DNA of 19,698 nt from Comamonadaceae bacterium. Lineage in GTDB: Bacteria > Pseudomonadota > Gammaproteobacteria > Burkholderiales > Burkholderiaceae_C. Under the pieces are notes generated by a model. That model was not told where the DNA came from and searched no databases. It saw only the letters and a list, made by a program, of their open reading frames with translations. This document shows, in pieces, positions 1-8,227 of this stretch (the stretch's first letter is position 1; each line of letters opens with the position of its first letter). The stretch lies in the NCBI GenBank assembly GCA_947374485.1, contig CANCCF010000064.1, forward strand, positions 1-19,698, in the 5' to 3' direction. The position numbers and the translations under genes are program-made.

Positions 1-503
1 AGGCTCAGGTTTTCCGAGCCGCCGTCCACTTCGCGCGTGGCCAGCAGCTTGCCGCCTTCGATGACCACCTTGCTGGCAAACGTGGCCTGTGGCCAGTCGC
101 CCAAAGCCGCCAGCATCTGGCCGGTCTGGTTGCAGTCGTCGTCAATGGCTTGCTTGCCCAGGATGATGAGGCCGGGCTGCTCCTTGTCCACCAAGGCCTT
201 GAGCAGCTTGGCCACGGCCAGAGGCTGCAGCTCGGCAGTGGTCTCCACCAGGATGGCACGGTCGGCACCAATCGCCAGGGCCGTGCGCAGGGTCTCCGAG
301 CATTGCGCCACACCACAGGAGACGGCGATGATTTCCGTGATGACTCCCTTTTCCTTCAGGCGCACCGCCTCTTCGATGGCGATCTCGTCAAAGGGGTTCA
401 TGCTCATCTTGACGTTGGCGATGTCCACGCCCGAGCCGTCGGACTTGACGCGGACCTTGACGTTGTAATCCACCACGCGTTTGACCGCGACCATTGCTTT
501 CAT
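1..503 (-). CDS. etfB: Electron transfer flavoprotein beta subunit (3' part cut by window edge)
   Basis: The reading frame starts MKAMVAVKRVVDYNVKVRVK and gives 167 codons before the window ends. EtfB is usually about 250 residues, so roughly the last third is missing. Visible family features are the N-terminal VKRVVDYN strand, the NPFDEIAIEEA segment, and the later GKQAIDDDCNQTGQMLA segment typical of the AMP-binding EtfB fold. ETF is a soluble heterodimer (FAD in EtfA) that accepts electrons from flavoprotein dehydrogenases and passes them to ETF:quinone oxidoreductase. A GGAG ribosome-binding site (510-513) precedes the ATG. The gene lies 27 bp after the dimethylglycine-dehydrogenase-like gene, so the two are probably co-transcribed and EtfAB is probably its electron acceptor. 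etfA is expected just outside the window, which cannot be seen here. Confidence 0.93.
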   Translation of the reverse strand, partial: MKAMVAVKRVVDYNVKVRVKSDGSGVDIANVKMSMNPFDEIAIEEAVRLKEKGVITEIIAVSCGVAQCSETLRTALAIGADRAILVETTAELQPLAVAKLLKALVDKEQPGLIILGKQAIDDDCNQTGQMLAALGDWPQATFASKVVIEGGKLLATREVDGGSENLS

Positions 504-530
504 GTGTTTCTCCGCAGGGTTTTCCAAAAA

Positions 531-3095
531 TCAGGAACGGGGCTTGGTGTTCTCGGGGTCGTACAGCGCGGCGTAACCCACCGCCTCCACCGTGACCGGA
601 TAAATGTCCTCAAAGTACTGGATGTGCAGCGTGCGCCCCACCTGGCAGTAGTCACGCGGCAGATAGGCCAGCGCAATGTTTTTGCCGATAGAAGGGCCAA
701 AGGCAATGCTGGTGGTATACGAGCGTCGACCTTGGGAGTCGATCAATGTGGCGCCGGTGGCCGGGTCCATCACCGGCAGGTTGCCCAGCGGGTAGCGCGC
801 CACGCCGGTGCTGTCGATGTTGTGGCTCATGACCAGCGTGCACAGAGTCGCCGGTTGGTGCTCGCGCTCGCGGAAGGCCATGTGCGCGGCCTTGCCATGG
901 AAGTCGGCGGCCTTGACCTTGGGGCGGGCCAGGTCGGCTTCGAACAGGTTGTACTCGGTCAGCAAATCGCCGTTTTGCAGGCGCAGGCTTTTTTCCATGC
1001 GGCGGCTGTTGGCGTAGGTTTCCACGCCCACGGGTGTCACGCCCAGGGCGTGCAGCGCATCCCACAGGGCCAGGCCGTCTGCGTACTTGAAGTGCAACTC
1101 CCAGCCCTGCTCGCCCACATACGAAATGTGGAAAGCCAGCACCGGCACGCCAGCGATTTTTAAATCGCGCAGGGCTGCGAATGGAAAAGCCTCAAGGCTC
1201 CAGGCGGCAGGATCGTCGGCAATCTTCTGGATGGTGGCGCGGGCGTTGGGGCCCCACACACCCAGACAGCCGTACTCTGTGGTGGTGTCGGTAACAGAAA
1301 CGTTGGCACCGCGGTCCTGCGCCATGCGGCGCACCCAGGTGAAGTCGCGGTGGCCGGCGTCGGCGCCGTCCACAATGCGGTAGTGGTCCTGGCCCAGTCG
1401 CAGCACCGTCAGGTCGGCACGCACGCCCCCCTTGGCATCCAGGAAGTGGGTGTACACGCCCTTGCCCACGGCGGTGTCACCACCCACCTTGGCCACGCAG
1501 ATGTATTCCATCAGGTCGGCCGCATCCGGCCCCACCACATCAAACTCGGCAAAGTGCGAGACGTTGATCATGCCCACGTCTTCCGACATTTTGAGATGCT
1601 CGGCGTTCGACACGCGCCAGAAGTGGCGGTTGTCCCATTCATTCGCACGCACGGGTACCTTGTCGCCGTAGACCTCCAGCAGGTGTTCGTTGCTGGCGTA
1701 GCCGTGCGCACGCTCCCAGCCACTGAGTTCCATGAAGTAGGCACCCAGCGCCTTTTCGCGCTCGTAAAACGGGCTCTTGAAAATGCCGCGGCCCGCACTA
1801 TAGGGCTCGCGGTTGTGCACCGGCGGGTTGTAGATCTTGAAGGCGCCTTCGTAGCAGCGGTCGTGGATGTACTGCTCTTCCTGCTGGTACGGATAAAAAC
1901 GGGCCACGTCGATGCGCGCATGGTCCAGGTGCGTGGTGCCGTCGGTCATCCAGTCGGCCACCAGCTTGCCCACGCCGGGGCCGTCTTTCACCCACACGGC
2001 CTCGGCGTACCACAGGCCGCGCACCTTGCTGGATTCGCCAATCGAGGGGTTGCCGTCGGTGGTGACTTGCAAGAGGCCGTTGAAGGAATACTTGTCGTCA
2101 TAGCCCAGCTCGGCGAGGATGGGCGTGAGCTCCATGGCGCGCTCCAGCGGCTCCATGATTTGTTCCAGCTCGAGGTCGCGCTGCGAAGGGGAAAGGCGCG
2201 CCTGTTCTTTTTCCAGAATGTCACGCGGGTGGCACATGCGCGGGTTTTTTTCCTCGTAGTAGCCCCACTCGATCTGGCCGCCCTCAGGCGTTTTCGGGTC
2301 GCCCGTGTCACGCAGATAGGCCGAGTTGCCCTGGTCACGCAAGAGCGGGTAACCGATGTCCTTGCCGGTGCCGGCGAACTCGAGGTAGGGCTTGAAGAAG
2401 GTCAGGGGGTGGTCCACCGGCATGATGGGCAGGTCTTCACCGGCCATGGCCGCAATCAGGCGGCCCCACAGCCCGGCGCAGACCACCACGTAGTCGGCGG
2501 CGATATATCCCTTGGTGGTTTCCACACCCTGGATGCGGCCGTTCTCGATGCGCAGGCCGGTACAGGCCGTGTTGGCAAAGGACTGCAGCTTGCCCGAGGC
2601 CACGGCAGCATCGACCAATTCACCGGCCACCATTTGCGAGCGGGGTTTGACCAGACCGGCATCCGGGTCCCACAGGGCGCCCTGAATCATGCTTTCTTCG
2701 AGCAGCGGGAACTTGGCCTTGGCCTCTGCCGGCGTGATCATCTCCACCCGGTTGCCAAAGGCCTTGCCCGAGGCCACGCGGCGCTGGAGCTCGACCATGC
2801 GCTCGTCATCGCCGACGCGGGCCACTTCGATGCCGCCTATGCGCTCGTAACGCCCCATCTTGTCGTAGAAGTCGATGCTGTACTTGGTGGTGAAGATCGT
2901 CATCTGATCGTGCATCGTGTTGAAGCAGAAATCAGAGGCGTGGGCGGTGGAGCCAACGTCGGTGGGGATGGCGGATTTGTCGATGCCGACAATATTGTCC
3001 CAGCCGCGTTCGATCAGGTGGTGCACCACCGAGGCGCCGACGATGCCGCCTTGGCCAATGATGACGACTTTGGCACGTTCGGGAAATGTGGCCAT
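531..3095 (-). CDS. Dimethylglycine/sarcosine dehydrogenase-type flavoprotein (FAD domain + GcvT-like folate domain)
   Basis: 854 residues, close to the length of mitochondrial dimethylglycine dehydrogenase. Residues 8-385 form a DAO-type FAD domain with the dinucleotide motif GQGGIVG (14-20). H52 in GSTAHAS sits where this family binds FAD covalently through histidine. Residues about 390-445 look like the FAO-M linker, about 450-745 like the GcvT (aminomethyltransferase) domain, and 750-850 like its C-terminal barrel. The expected reaction is oxidative N-demethylation of dimethylglycine or sarcosine, with formaldehyde-level carbon passed to tetrahydrofolate and electrons to ETF. The etfB gene 27 bp downstream supports this. 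AAGGAG lies about 11 nt before the ATG. The flavin motif has Ala where DMGDH/SARDH commonly have Trp (GSTWHA), so the exact substrate is uncertain; another N-methyl amine is possible. The family assignment is firm and the substrate is inferred. Confidence 0.85.
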   Translation of the reverse strand: MATFPERAKVVIIGQGGIVGASVVHHLIERGWDNIVGIDKSAIPTDVGSTAHASDFCFNTMHDQMTIFTTKYSIDFYDKMGRYERIGGIEVARVGDDERMVELQRRVASGKAFGNRVEMITPAEAKAKFPLLEESMIQGALWDPDAGLVKPRSQMVAGELVDAAVASGKLQSFANTACTGLRIENGRIQGVETTKGYIAADYVVVCAGLWGRLIAAMAGEDLPIMPVDHPLTFFKPYLEFAGTGKDIGYPLLRDQGNSAYLRDTGDPKTPEGGQIEWGYYEEKNPRMCHPRDILEKEQARLSPSQRDLELEQIMEPLERAMELTPILAELGYDDKYSFNGLLQVTTDGNPSIGESSKVRGLWYAEAVWVKDGPGVGKLVADWMTDGTTHLDHARIDVARFYPYQQEEQYIHDRCYEGAFKIYNPPVHNREPYSAGRGIFKSPFYEREKALGAYFMELSGWERAHGYASNEHLLEVYGDKVPVRANEWDNRHFWRVSNAEHLKMSEDVGMINVSHFAEFDVVGPDAADLMEYICVAKVGGDTAVGKGVYTHFLDAKGGVRADLTVLRLGQDHYRIVDGADAGHRDFTWVRRMAQDRGANVSVTDTTTEYGCLGVWGPNARATIQKIADDPAAWSLEAFPFAALRDLKIAGVPVLAFHISYVGEQGWELHFKYADGLALWDALHALGVTPVGVETYANSRRMEKSLRLQNGDLLTEYNLFEADLARPKVKAADFHGKAAHMAFREREHQPATLCTLVMSHNIDSTGVARYPLGNLPVMDPATGATLIDSQGRRSYTTSIAFGPSIGKNIALAYLPRDYCQVGRTLHIQYFEDIYPVTVEAVGYAALYDPENTKPRS

Positions 3096-3183
3096 GTTTG
3101 CGCTTGCTCCTTGGGAAATGGGGATTTCGACAGTGGAAGAAAGTGTATTGCGCCTTGGGAGGTGCGGCGCCGTAATTGCGACT

Positions 3184-3203
3184 GCCGTTTAAACAATAAC
3201 GGC
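3184..3203. promoter_or_regulatory. Candidate operator: inverted repeat GCCGTT-N8-AACGGC
   Basis: A perfect 6-bp inverted repeat with an 8-bp AT-rich spacer (TAAACAAT) lies in the 196-bp gap between the histidine kinase stop and the dimethylglycine-dehydrogenase-like gene, about 90 bp before that gene's start. Its size and symmetry suit a dimeric helix-turn-helix regulator. The regulator is unknown, and chance occurrence is not excluded. Confidence 0.35.
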
Positions 3204-3232
3204 CAGCAGATGGCCCCACGGTTGCCCACTGC

Positions 3233-3262
3233 GTGTGGCGCCCCGCCCCCGAGGGGCCACGC
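3233..3262 (-). terminator. GC-rich hairpin after the histidine kinase gene
   Basis: GTGTGGC...CCC pairs with GGGGCCACGC, with one bulged G and a loop of about 9 nt, 30 bp beyond the kinase stop codon. No T-run follows in the direction of transcription, so this is either a weak or Rho-assisted terminator or a structural hairpin. It probably marks the boundary between the receptor/kinase unit and the dehydrogenase-etf unit. Confidence 0.35.
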
Positions 3263-3291
3263 TTTGCCTCGGGACGGCCCAGCGGCAAAAC

Positions 3292-5208
3292 CTACGGCAA
3301 CATGTGTCTTAGCAAACTGCGTAGTTTGGCCGGGCGCACCGGTTTGTGCAGCAGCGGCACATCGGCGTTTTTGACCTCCTGCAAAAAGTCCTCGTGGGTC
3401 TCGCCGCTCATCAGGCAGGCCGGAATGCGCACACCCGCTTGCGAGCGCAAGGCGGCGATGCAGGCGAGGCCGGTTTCCGAGGCGCCCAGGTGGTAGTCGC
3501 TCAAAATCATGTGGGGCACCCCGCCCTCTTGCAGTTGCTTCAGGGCCTGCGCCAGGTTGGCGGCCTCCAGCACCCGGCAGCCCCAGGACAGCAGCAGTTC
3601 CCGGACGGCTTCGCGGGCGTTGGCATTGTCTTCAATCAGCAGCACCTGCAGGCCGCTGACGTCGCCTGGTGCGGGCTGCAGGCGCTCCAGGCTGGGCAGC
3701 ACGGGCGCTGCCACCGGTGCAGTGCGCTCCAGCAGGATCGAAAACCGTGTGCCGCAGCCCACCTGGGAACGCAGCGTGATCTGGTGGCCCAGCAAGGCGG
3801 CACTGCGCTGCACGATGTTCAGGCCCAGTCCGAGGCCAAAGTTGCGGTCGCCCGCGCGGTTGGAGAGCTGGTAGAACTCCTTGAAAATGTCCTCATGGTG
3901 TTCTGCCGGTATGCCAATGCCGCTGTCACGCACCTCCAGGCAGACCCGCTGGCCATCGGCCTGCGACCTGCAGCTCACCAGCACGCTGCCGCTTTCGGTG
4001 TAGCGGATGGCGTTGATCACCAGGTTGAGCACCATGCGCTGCAAGAGCAGGGCGTCGGTGCGTGCCCAGAGATGGGTGGGGCGCACGCGCAGGCACAGGC
4101 CCTTGGCCTCGGCCGTGCCTGCCAGCGCACTGCGCACCGAACCCAGCAGGTCATTCAGGTCTACCGGGCCCATGCGCACCGGCACATTGCCCGAGTCCAG
4201 GCGCGAGAGGTCCAAAAGGCCGTCCAGCAGGTCTTGCATGGCCTGCACCGAGAGCTCCAGGTTGTCCACCAGCTGGCGCATTTGCGGCTCCATGGGCAAC
4301 TGCCCCAGGCGGGCGACAAACATGCCCAGCGCGTGGGAGGGCTGGCGCAGGTCATGGCTGGCGGCCGCCAGAAAGCGCGACTTGGCCAGGGTGGCACTTT
4401 CGGCTTGCTCCTTCTTGAGCCGCAGCTCCTGTGTCACCGCCTGCACCTGCTGCTCCAGATCGTCGCGGCCCCAGGCCAGGCGTGTGGCCATCTGGTTGAG
4501 CGAGGCCTGCAGTTCACGCAAGGGGTCTGTGGGCTCATCGTCCTGGCCAATGGCAAAGTTGCCGCGGCCTATGCGCTGGACCATTTGCGATACCCGCATC
4601 ATGGGCACCACCACGCGGTCGCCCAAGCGAAAGGCCAGCAGGCCACCCACCAGAACGCCTGTCAGGCCGACCCAGACAGCGGTCAGCAAGGCGCTGCGCT
4701 CCCGGGCCTCGAGCGCCTCGCGCGAGACCTCCACTACCGCGTGGCCCAAGGCCACAGGTGCACCGCCATTGGAGGCGCCCTGCAACGAGAACAAGTCGTC
4801 AATGGGCAGTACCGAGGGCAGGATGGCCTCGCTTTGCACGTCGGTGTTGCGTGCGCGCTGCTGCGCCGCATAGGTCTGCAAGAGCGGCCCGGAATATTGC
4901 AGCAAGCCGGACTTGCCGCTGCTGGCCACCACCCGGCCATCGGCATCAAACACCTGCACGGCCAGTACCCCGGGTTCGCGCTGCATGTCACGCGCCAGGC
5001 TTTGCAGGCTGGCAGTGTTGCCCGCAAAGAGGCCATAGGCGCTGAACTGCGCAGCCTGGTGCAGCAACAGGCCCACGCGCTGCTGGTGGGATTCTTCCAG
5101 GTCCTGCACCCGGTCCCGCCAGAAGATGCTGACAATGGTTGCCACCACCAACACCACCGGGAGGATGGAGGCCTGCGCCATGCGCATGCGGATGGCGCGG
5201 CCCATCAT
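3292..5208 (-). CDS. Membrane hybrid sensor histidine kinase with C-terminal receiver domain
   Basis: 638 residues. Order of parts: transmembrane helix 1 (about 13-30), periplasmic sensor region (31-170) with no recognised fold, transmembrane helix 2 (about 172-195), HAMP linker with following coiled coil (196-275), and HisKA with phospho-acceptor H285 (SHDLRQP). The ATPase domain has an N box at N395/N399, a G1 box DSGIGIP (428-434) and a G2 box GLGLGLN (458-464). The receiver domain (about 520-636) has acidic pocket E526/D527, phospho-acceptor D571, S601 and K622. All catalytic residues are present. The ATG overlaps the stop of the preceding binding-protein gene (ATGA), implying translational coupling. 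A second ATG follows at once and could also serve. The coupling suggests the kinase reads the ligand state of that binding protein. No DNA-binding response regulator is adjacent, so the output path is unknown. Confidence 0.93.
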   Translation of the reverse strand: MMGRAIRMRMAQASILPVVLVVATIVSIFWRDRVQDLEESHQQRVGLLLHQAAQFSAYGLFAGNTASLQSLARDMQREPGVLAVQVFDADGRVVASSGKSGLLQYSGPLLQTYAAQQRARNTDVQSEAILPSVLPIDDLFSLQGASNGGAPVALGHAVVEVSREALEARERSALLTAVWVGLTGVLVGGLLAFRLGDRVVVPMMRVSQMVQRIGRGNFAIGQDDEPTDPLRELQASLNQMATRLAWGRDDLEQQVQAVTQELRLKKEQAESATLAKSRFLAAASHDLRQPSHALGMFVARLGQLPMEPQMRQLVDNLELSVQAMQDLLDGLLDLSRLDSGNVPVRMGPVDLNDLLGSVRSALAGTAEAKGLCLRVRPTHLWARTDALLLQRMVLNLVINAIRYTESGSVLVSCRSQADGQRVCLEVRDSGIGIPAEHHEDIFKEFYQLSNRAGDRNFGLGLGLNIVQRSAALLGHQITLRSQVGCGTRFSILLERTAPVAAPVLPSLERLQPAPGDVSGLQVLLIEDNANAREAVRELLLSWGCRVLEAANLAQALKQLQEGGVPHMILSDYHLGASETGLACIAALRSQAGVRIPACLMSGETHEDFLQEVKNADVPLLHKPVRPAKLRSLLRHMLP

Positions 5209-6143
5209 GGCCTCTTCTCCAACCGGTGCAGCCGTTCGGACAGGCTGTCGGCGTCGAGCTGCAGGCCCAGCGAGCGCGCCACATAGGGGTTCACACTGAT
5301 GCTGAAGTCGCCGGAGTACTGGCTGGCGGCCAAGGTTCCGGTCTGCAGAAAGTGGCTGACCAGGGCGGCGATTTTCTGCCCTGCCTGGGCGGCCGTGGTG
5401 TGCACCGACAGCAGCGCACCGGCCTTGACGTAGGCGGGTGAAAACGCCAACACCGGCACCTTGGAGCGGTAACTGGTGAGCAGGATGTTGGACACGCTGG
5501 CCGGGTTGTAGACGGCACCATCGGCCACGGCCAGCAACACGTCGGCGTCGGCCAGGGCGGCACGCAATGCGCTTATCAGGGGCTGGCTCTCGGTGTACAG
5601 GCCCTCCGACATCTCCAGGCTGCGGCCCTGCAGTGCGGCGTTCAGCAAGGGCTGCTGGCTGATCGACTCCGGCCCCCACAGCACACCAATGCGCCGCACG
5701 CCGGGCAGTGCCAGGCGCAGCAAGTCGAGCTGGCGGGCAAAAGGCTGGTCCAGGTAGAGCGCCGCCACGTTGGTGGTGCCCTTGCGGCCGGTCTCTGCCA
5801 GCACCCGCTCGAAGCTGATGCGCGGTATCAGCGCCGCCAGGACGGCTGCCTTGCTGTTCTGCGCCAGGGCCAGGCGGAAGGCGTCGGTGCCCAGGCTGAC
5901 GACCAGGCGGCTGTCCGCAACACGGTTGGCCGGGTCGGCAAACTCGGCGCCGCTGAGCAGCTGCACCTCCTGGCGCGCCACACCGGCCTTGCCCAGCTCC
6001 TGCACCAGGCCCTTCGACACCTCCAGCAGGGCCGGCGATTTGTCGCCGAACACCACCGTCACCGCATGCGCCAGCGCGGCTTGGCTCGCCCAGACCAGCC
6101 AAAGCACCAGGCCCAATCGCATCCAGAAGCGAAGCAACAGCAT
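5205..6143 (-). CDS. Periplasmic ABC-type substrate-binding protein (ABC_sub_bind/DUF534-like)
   Basis: 312 residues with a clear Sec signal peptide: charged start, hydrophobic core LGLVLWLVW, and likely cleavage near ASQAALA-HA (about 25-27). There is no lipobox cysteine, so the protein is probably free in the periplasm. The body resembles the periplasmic-binding fold of the ABC_sub_bind family, with LVVSLGTDAFRLAL, RRIGVLWGPES and VPVLAFSPAYVKAGAL segments. No permease or ATPase gene lies nearby. Position between a TonB-dependent receptor (11 bp upstream) and a histidine kinase (4-bp overlap downstream) suggests it hands over or senses a ligand imported through the receptor. The ligand cannot be deduced. 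The ribosome-binding site is weak, so translation may depend on read-through from the receptor gene. Confidence 0.85.
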   Translation of the reverse strand: MLLLRFWMRLGLVLWLVWASQAALAHAVTVVFGDKSPALLEVSKGLVQELGKAGVARQEVQLLSGAEFADPANRVADSRLVVSLGTDAFRLALAQNSKAAVLAALIPRISFERVLAETGRKGTTNVAALYLDQPFARQLDLLRLALPGVRRIGVLWGPESISQQPLLNAALQGRSLEMSEGLYTESQPLISALRAALADADVLLAVADGAVYNPASVSNILLTSYRSKVPVLAFSPAYVKAGALLSVHTTAAQAGQKIAALVSHFLQTGTLAASQYSGDFSISVNPYVARSLGLQLDADSLSERLHRLEKRP

Positions 6144-6154
6144 GGCCCGGCGCT

Positions 6155-8116
6155 TCAGTTGTCGATTGTCAGGGTCAGCATGGCCCTGCGCTCGAAGCGG
6201 AAGCTGCGGTCCCCGTCCTCGAAGGATTCGCCCAGGTTCTGCAGCACCAGGCCCAGTTCGGCCTTGCGGCTGCCCAGGCGCAATTCCTTGGCCAGACGCA
6301 CATCGGTGCGCTGCATGGAAAAAAGCCAGGGGTTGTCGGAGATGGACATCAGCGCCACATCGTCGGCCACCTGGTGCATGAGCGAGACATGCCAGCCTGT
6401 GTCAAAACTGTGCATCACGGCCAGGCTGGCGGCATAGCGTGGTGCGCCATGGATGGTGCGAAAGTCCGGTGCCTTGGCGATCGAGTCGCTCAGGTGGATG
6501 CCGGTCCAGGTTTGTGACAGAAACACCCGCGTGGCCGGACCAGGCTCCCAGTTCAGCTGCCATTCGATGCCGCTGATCTCGTTGCGCTGGCCGTTGAGGT
6601 TGCGCTGCGGATTGGAGCCGGGCGTGGTGTTCTCGTTGTGCCGGATGCCGTCGGTGATGCGCTCATCAAACAGGCGCACATCGGTGCTCAGGCGCGAACC
6701 TTCTGGGGCATAGTAGTAGCCCAGCTCCTGGGAATACAGGTTTTCCGGTTGCAGGCTGCCGTTGTTGTACACGTAGTAGCCGGTGGGGTTCTGGCCATTG
6801 GCATCGCGGTACTGCACCTGGCCCCACTTTTCATAGGCGCTGGGTGGGCGAAAGGCGGTGGAAACACCGGCACGCAGGGTGTGGCCGGGCGCTGCGCGCC
6901 AGTTCAGCATGAGGCGCGGTGACAGCGAATCGCCATCCGCGTCGCTGTGCTCGGCCAGGGCACCGGCGTTGAGCAGCAGGGCTTCCGAGAGGCGCCACTC
7001 GGCACTGCCAAAGAGCCGGTAAAAGTCGGTGCTGACGCCGCCCAGCGTGTCAAACAAGGGCGGCGCCACCACATTTTCGCGCCGGAACTCCAGGCCCCAC
7101 ACCGTGCGCAGCGCCGGGCTCAGGCGCAGTGTGTGCTGCAGGGTGATGGTGTCCACGTATTCATCGCCGCTGTTGTCCACCACCGCGCCGTAGTAGTCCA
7201 CGGGCCCCGGGGTGTGCGTCAGGTATCTGAAACGGTCCCGGTTGCTGTTTTCGGTGTGCGAGGCGCTGATGGAGAGGTCCTGTGTTTCATCCAGGCTGGT
7301 GTGCCAGTCGGCCTGCACGAACTGCGAGCCCAGCGACCAGCGGCGTGCCGGGTTGCCCTCGATGTTGCCCACCTCGCCGCGCCCGGCATAAATGCCCACG
7401 CCGCCCAGGCGCAAGTCCAGCTCGGCGCCGTGGTCCAGCGCAAAGTGGGAGGAAAAATTCAGCCGCTCGGTGTGGTTCTGCCCAAAGGCGCCGCGCAGGC
7501 CCTCATCGTTCTCGCTGTCGGCACTGAGGCGAAAGCTGGCAGCCCCTGCGCTCCAGCCCACGCTGGCACCCACATCTGAAATGCCGTTCTCGCCACGGCT
7601 GACCGATGCAGCCGTACCCTGGGTCTCACGCACGTCGCGCGAGATGATGTTGACCACGCCCAAAAAGGCGCGCGCACCGTAGCTGGCCGAGTTGGAGCCG
7701 CGCAGGACTTCGACACGCTCGATGTCATCCAGGGCCAGCGTCTGCCAGCCGATGCCGGCCGAGCCTTGCAACTGGCTGGAATACACCGAGCGGCCGTCCA
7801 CCAGCACCTGGATGCGGTTGGCCCAGTCGTCGTTGCGGCCATGGTAGGTGGCCATGGGGGCATCGGTCTCGAAGCTGGAGGTGGTCTGAAAACCCGGAAC
7901 AAAGCGCAGCACGTCCACCAGGTTGCGGGCGCCGGTCAAGCGGATGAATTCGCGGTCCAGGATGGTGACGGCACCGGGCGTGTCCTCCAGTGTTTGCGAG
8001 AGCCGCGACACTGAGATCACGGAGGCCACATCCGCCAGATAGTCTTTTTCCGAGACGGCCGCGCTGGCGGCCTGCGCCATCAGGCAGGCAAGGCCGCACA
8101 GAATTTTTAATTTCAT
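6155..8116 (-). CDS. TonB-dependent outer-membrane receptor
   Basis: 653 residues. A signal peptide (MKLKILCGLACLMAQAASAA) is followed by a possible TonB box near residues 30-38. The plug domain (about 40-162) contains EDTPGAVTILDREFIRLTG, GRSVYSS, IERVEVLRG and SYGARAFLGVVNIISRD, all typical plug segments. The rest is rich in alternating beta-strand sequence and aromatic girdle residues, fitting a 22-strand barrel. It imports a ligand across the outer membrane using TonB energy. The ligand class (siderophore, cobalamin, other) is not evident. The start at 8116 is chosen because it opens the signal peptide and has GGGAG 8 nt upstream; the frame stays open 102 codons further but that stretch overlaps the Fe-S gene. 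The C-terminus ends LTLTIDN, without the usual final Phe or Trp. It begins the receptor/binding-protein/kinase unit. Confidence 0.93.
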   Translation of the reverse strand: MKLKILCGLACLMAQAASAAVSEKDYLADVASVISVSRLSQTLEDTPGAVTILDREFIRLTGARNLVDVLRFVPGFQTTSSFETDAPMATYHGRNDDWANRIQVLVDGRSVYSSQLQGSAGIGWQTLALDDIERVEVLRGSNSASYGARAFLGVVNIISRDVRETQGTAASVSRGENGISDVGASVGWSAGAASFRLSADSENDEGLRGAFGQNHTERLNFSSHFALDHGAELDLRLGGVGIYAGRGEVGNIEGNPARRWSLGSQFVQADWHTSLDETQDLSISASHTENSNRDRFRYLTHTPGPVDYYGAVVDNSGDEYVDTITLQHTLRLSPALRTVWGLEFRRENVVAPPLFDTLGGVSTDFYRLFGSAEWRLSEALLLNAGALAEHSDADGDSLSPRLMLNWRAAPGHTLRAGVSTAFRPPSAYEKWGQVQYRDANGQNPTGYYVYNNGSLQPENLYSQELGYYYAPEGSRLSTDVRLFDERITDGIRHNENTTPGSNPQRNLNGQRNEISGIEWQLNWEPGPATRVFLSQTWTGIHLSDSIAKAPDFRTIHGAPRYAASLAVMHSFDTGWHVSLMHQVADDVALMSISDNPWLFSMQRTDVRLAKELRLGSRKAELGLVLQNLGESFEDGDRSFRFERRAMLTLTIDN

Positions 8117-8149
8117 CAGTCGCGCTCCCGGGGTGCCAAGGGTCCAAGT

Positions 8150-8164
8150 CCACTGTCGCAGTGG
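8150..8164. promoter_or_regulatory. Palindrome CCACTG-TCG-CAGTGG before the receptor gene
   Basis: A perfect 6-bp inverted repeat with a 3-nt centre lies 34-48 nt before the receptor start. It could be a repressor operator or a small leader hairpin. Slightly upstream, 8176-8186 is another small palindrome (GTCT-ATT-AGAC), whose minus strand contains the -10-like hexamer TCTAAT. No good -35 box is visible. Confidence 0.3.
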
Positions 8165-8227
8165 TATTTGTTGGCGTCTATTAGACCCCAGACGGCGCCC
8201 CTTTCCCGAGACTGCTGGCTGCTGCTC

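Noticed and set aside
1350..3374. Plus-strand open frame of 674 codons
   Set aside because: It is antisense to the dimethylglycine-dehydrogenase-like gene, which has clear motifs along its whole length. The predicted protein is His/Val/Gly-rich without domains, as expected from a GC-rich shadow frame.
3346..5286. Plus-strand open frame of 646 codons
   Set aside because: Antisense to the hybrid histidine kinase, whose catalytic boxes are all intact. Composition (Gln/His/Ala-rich) is that of a shadow frame.
5209..6102. N-terminal extension of the histidine kinase frame (298 codons)
   Set aside because: This part is low-complexity Gly/Arg/Ala sequence in another frame of the binding-protein gene. 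The kinase begins at the ATGA overlap, just before its first transmembrane helix.
8117..8145. Sigma54 promoter before the TonB receptor (TGGCAC on the minus strand)
   Set aside because: TGGCAC is present but the matching TTGC element at the required spacing is absent.
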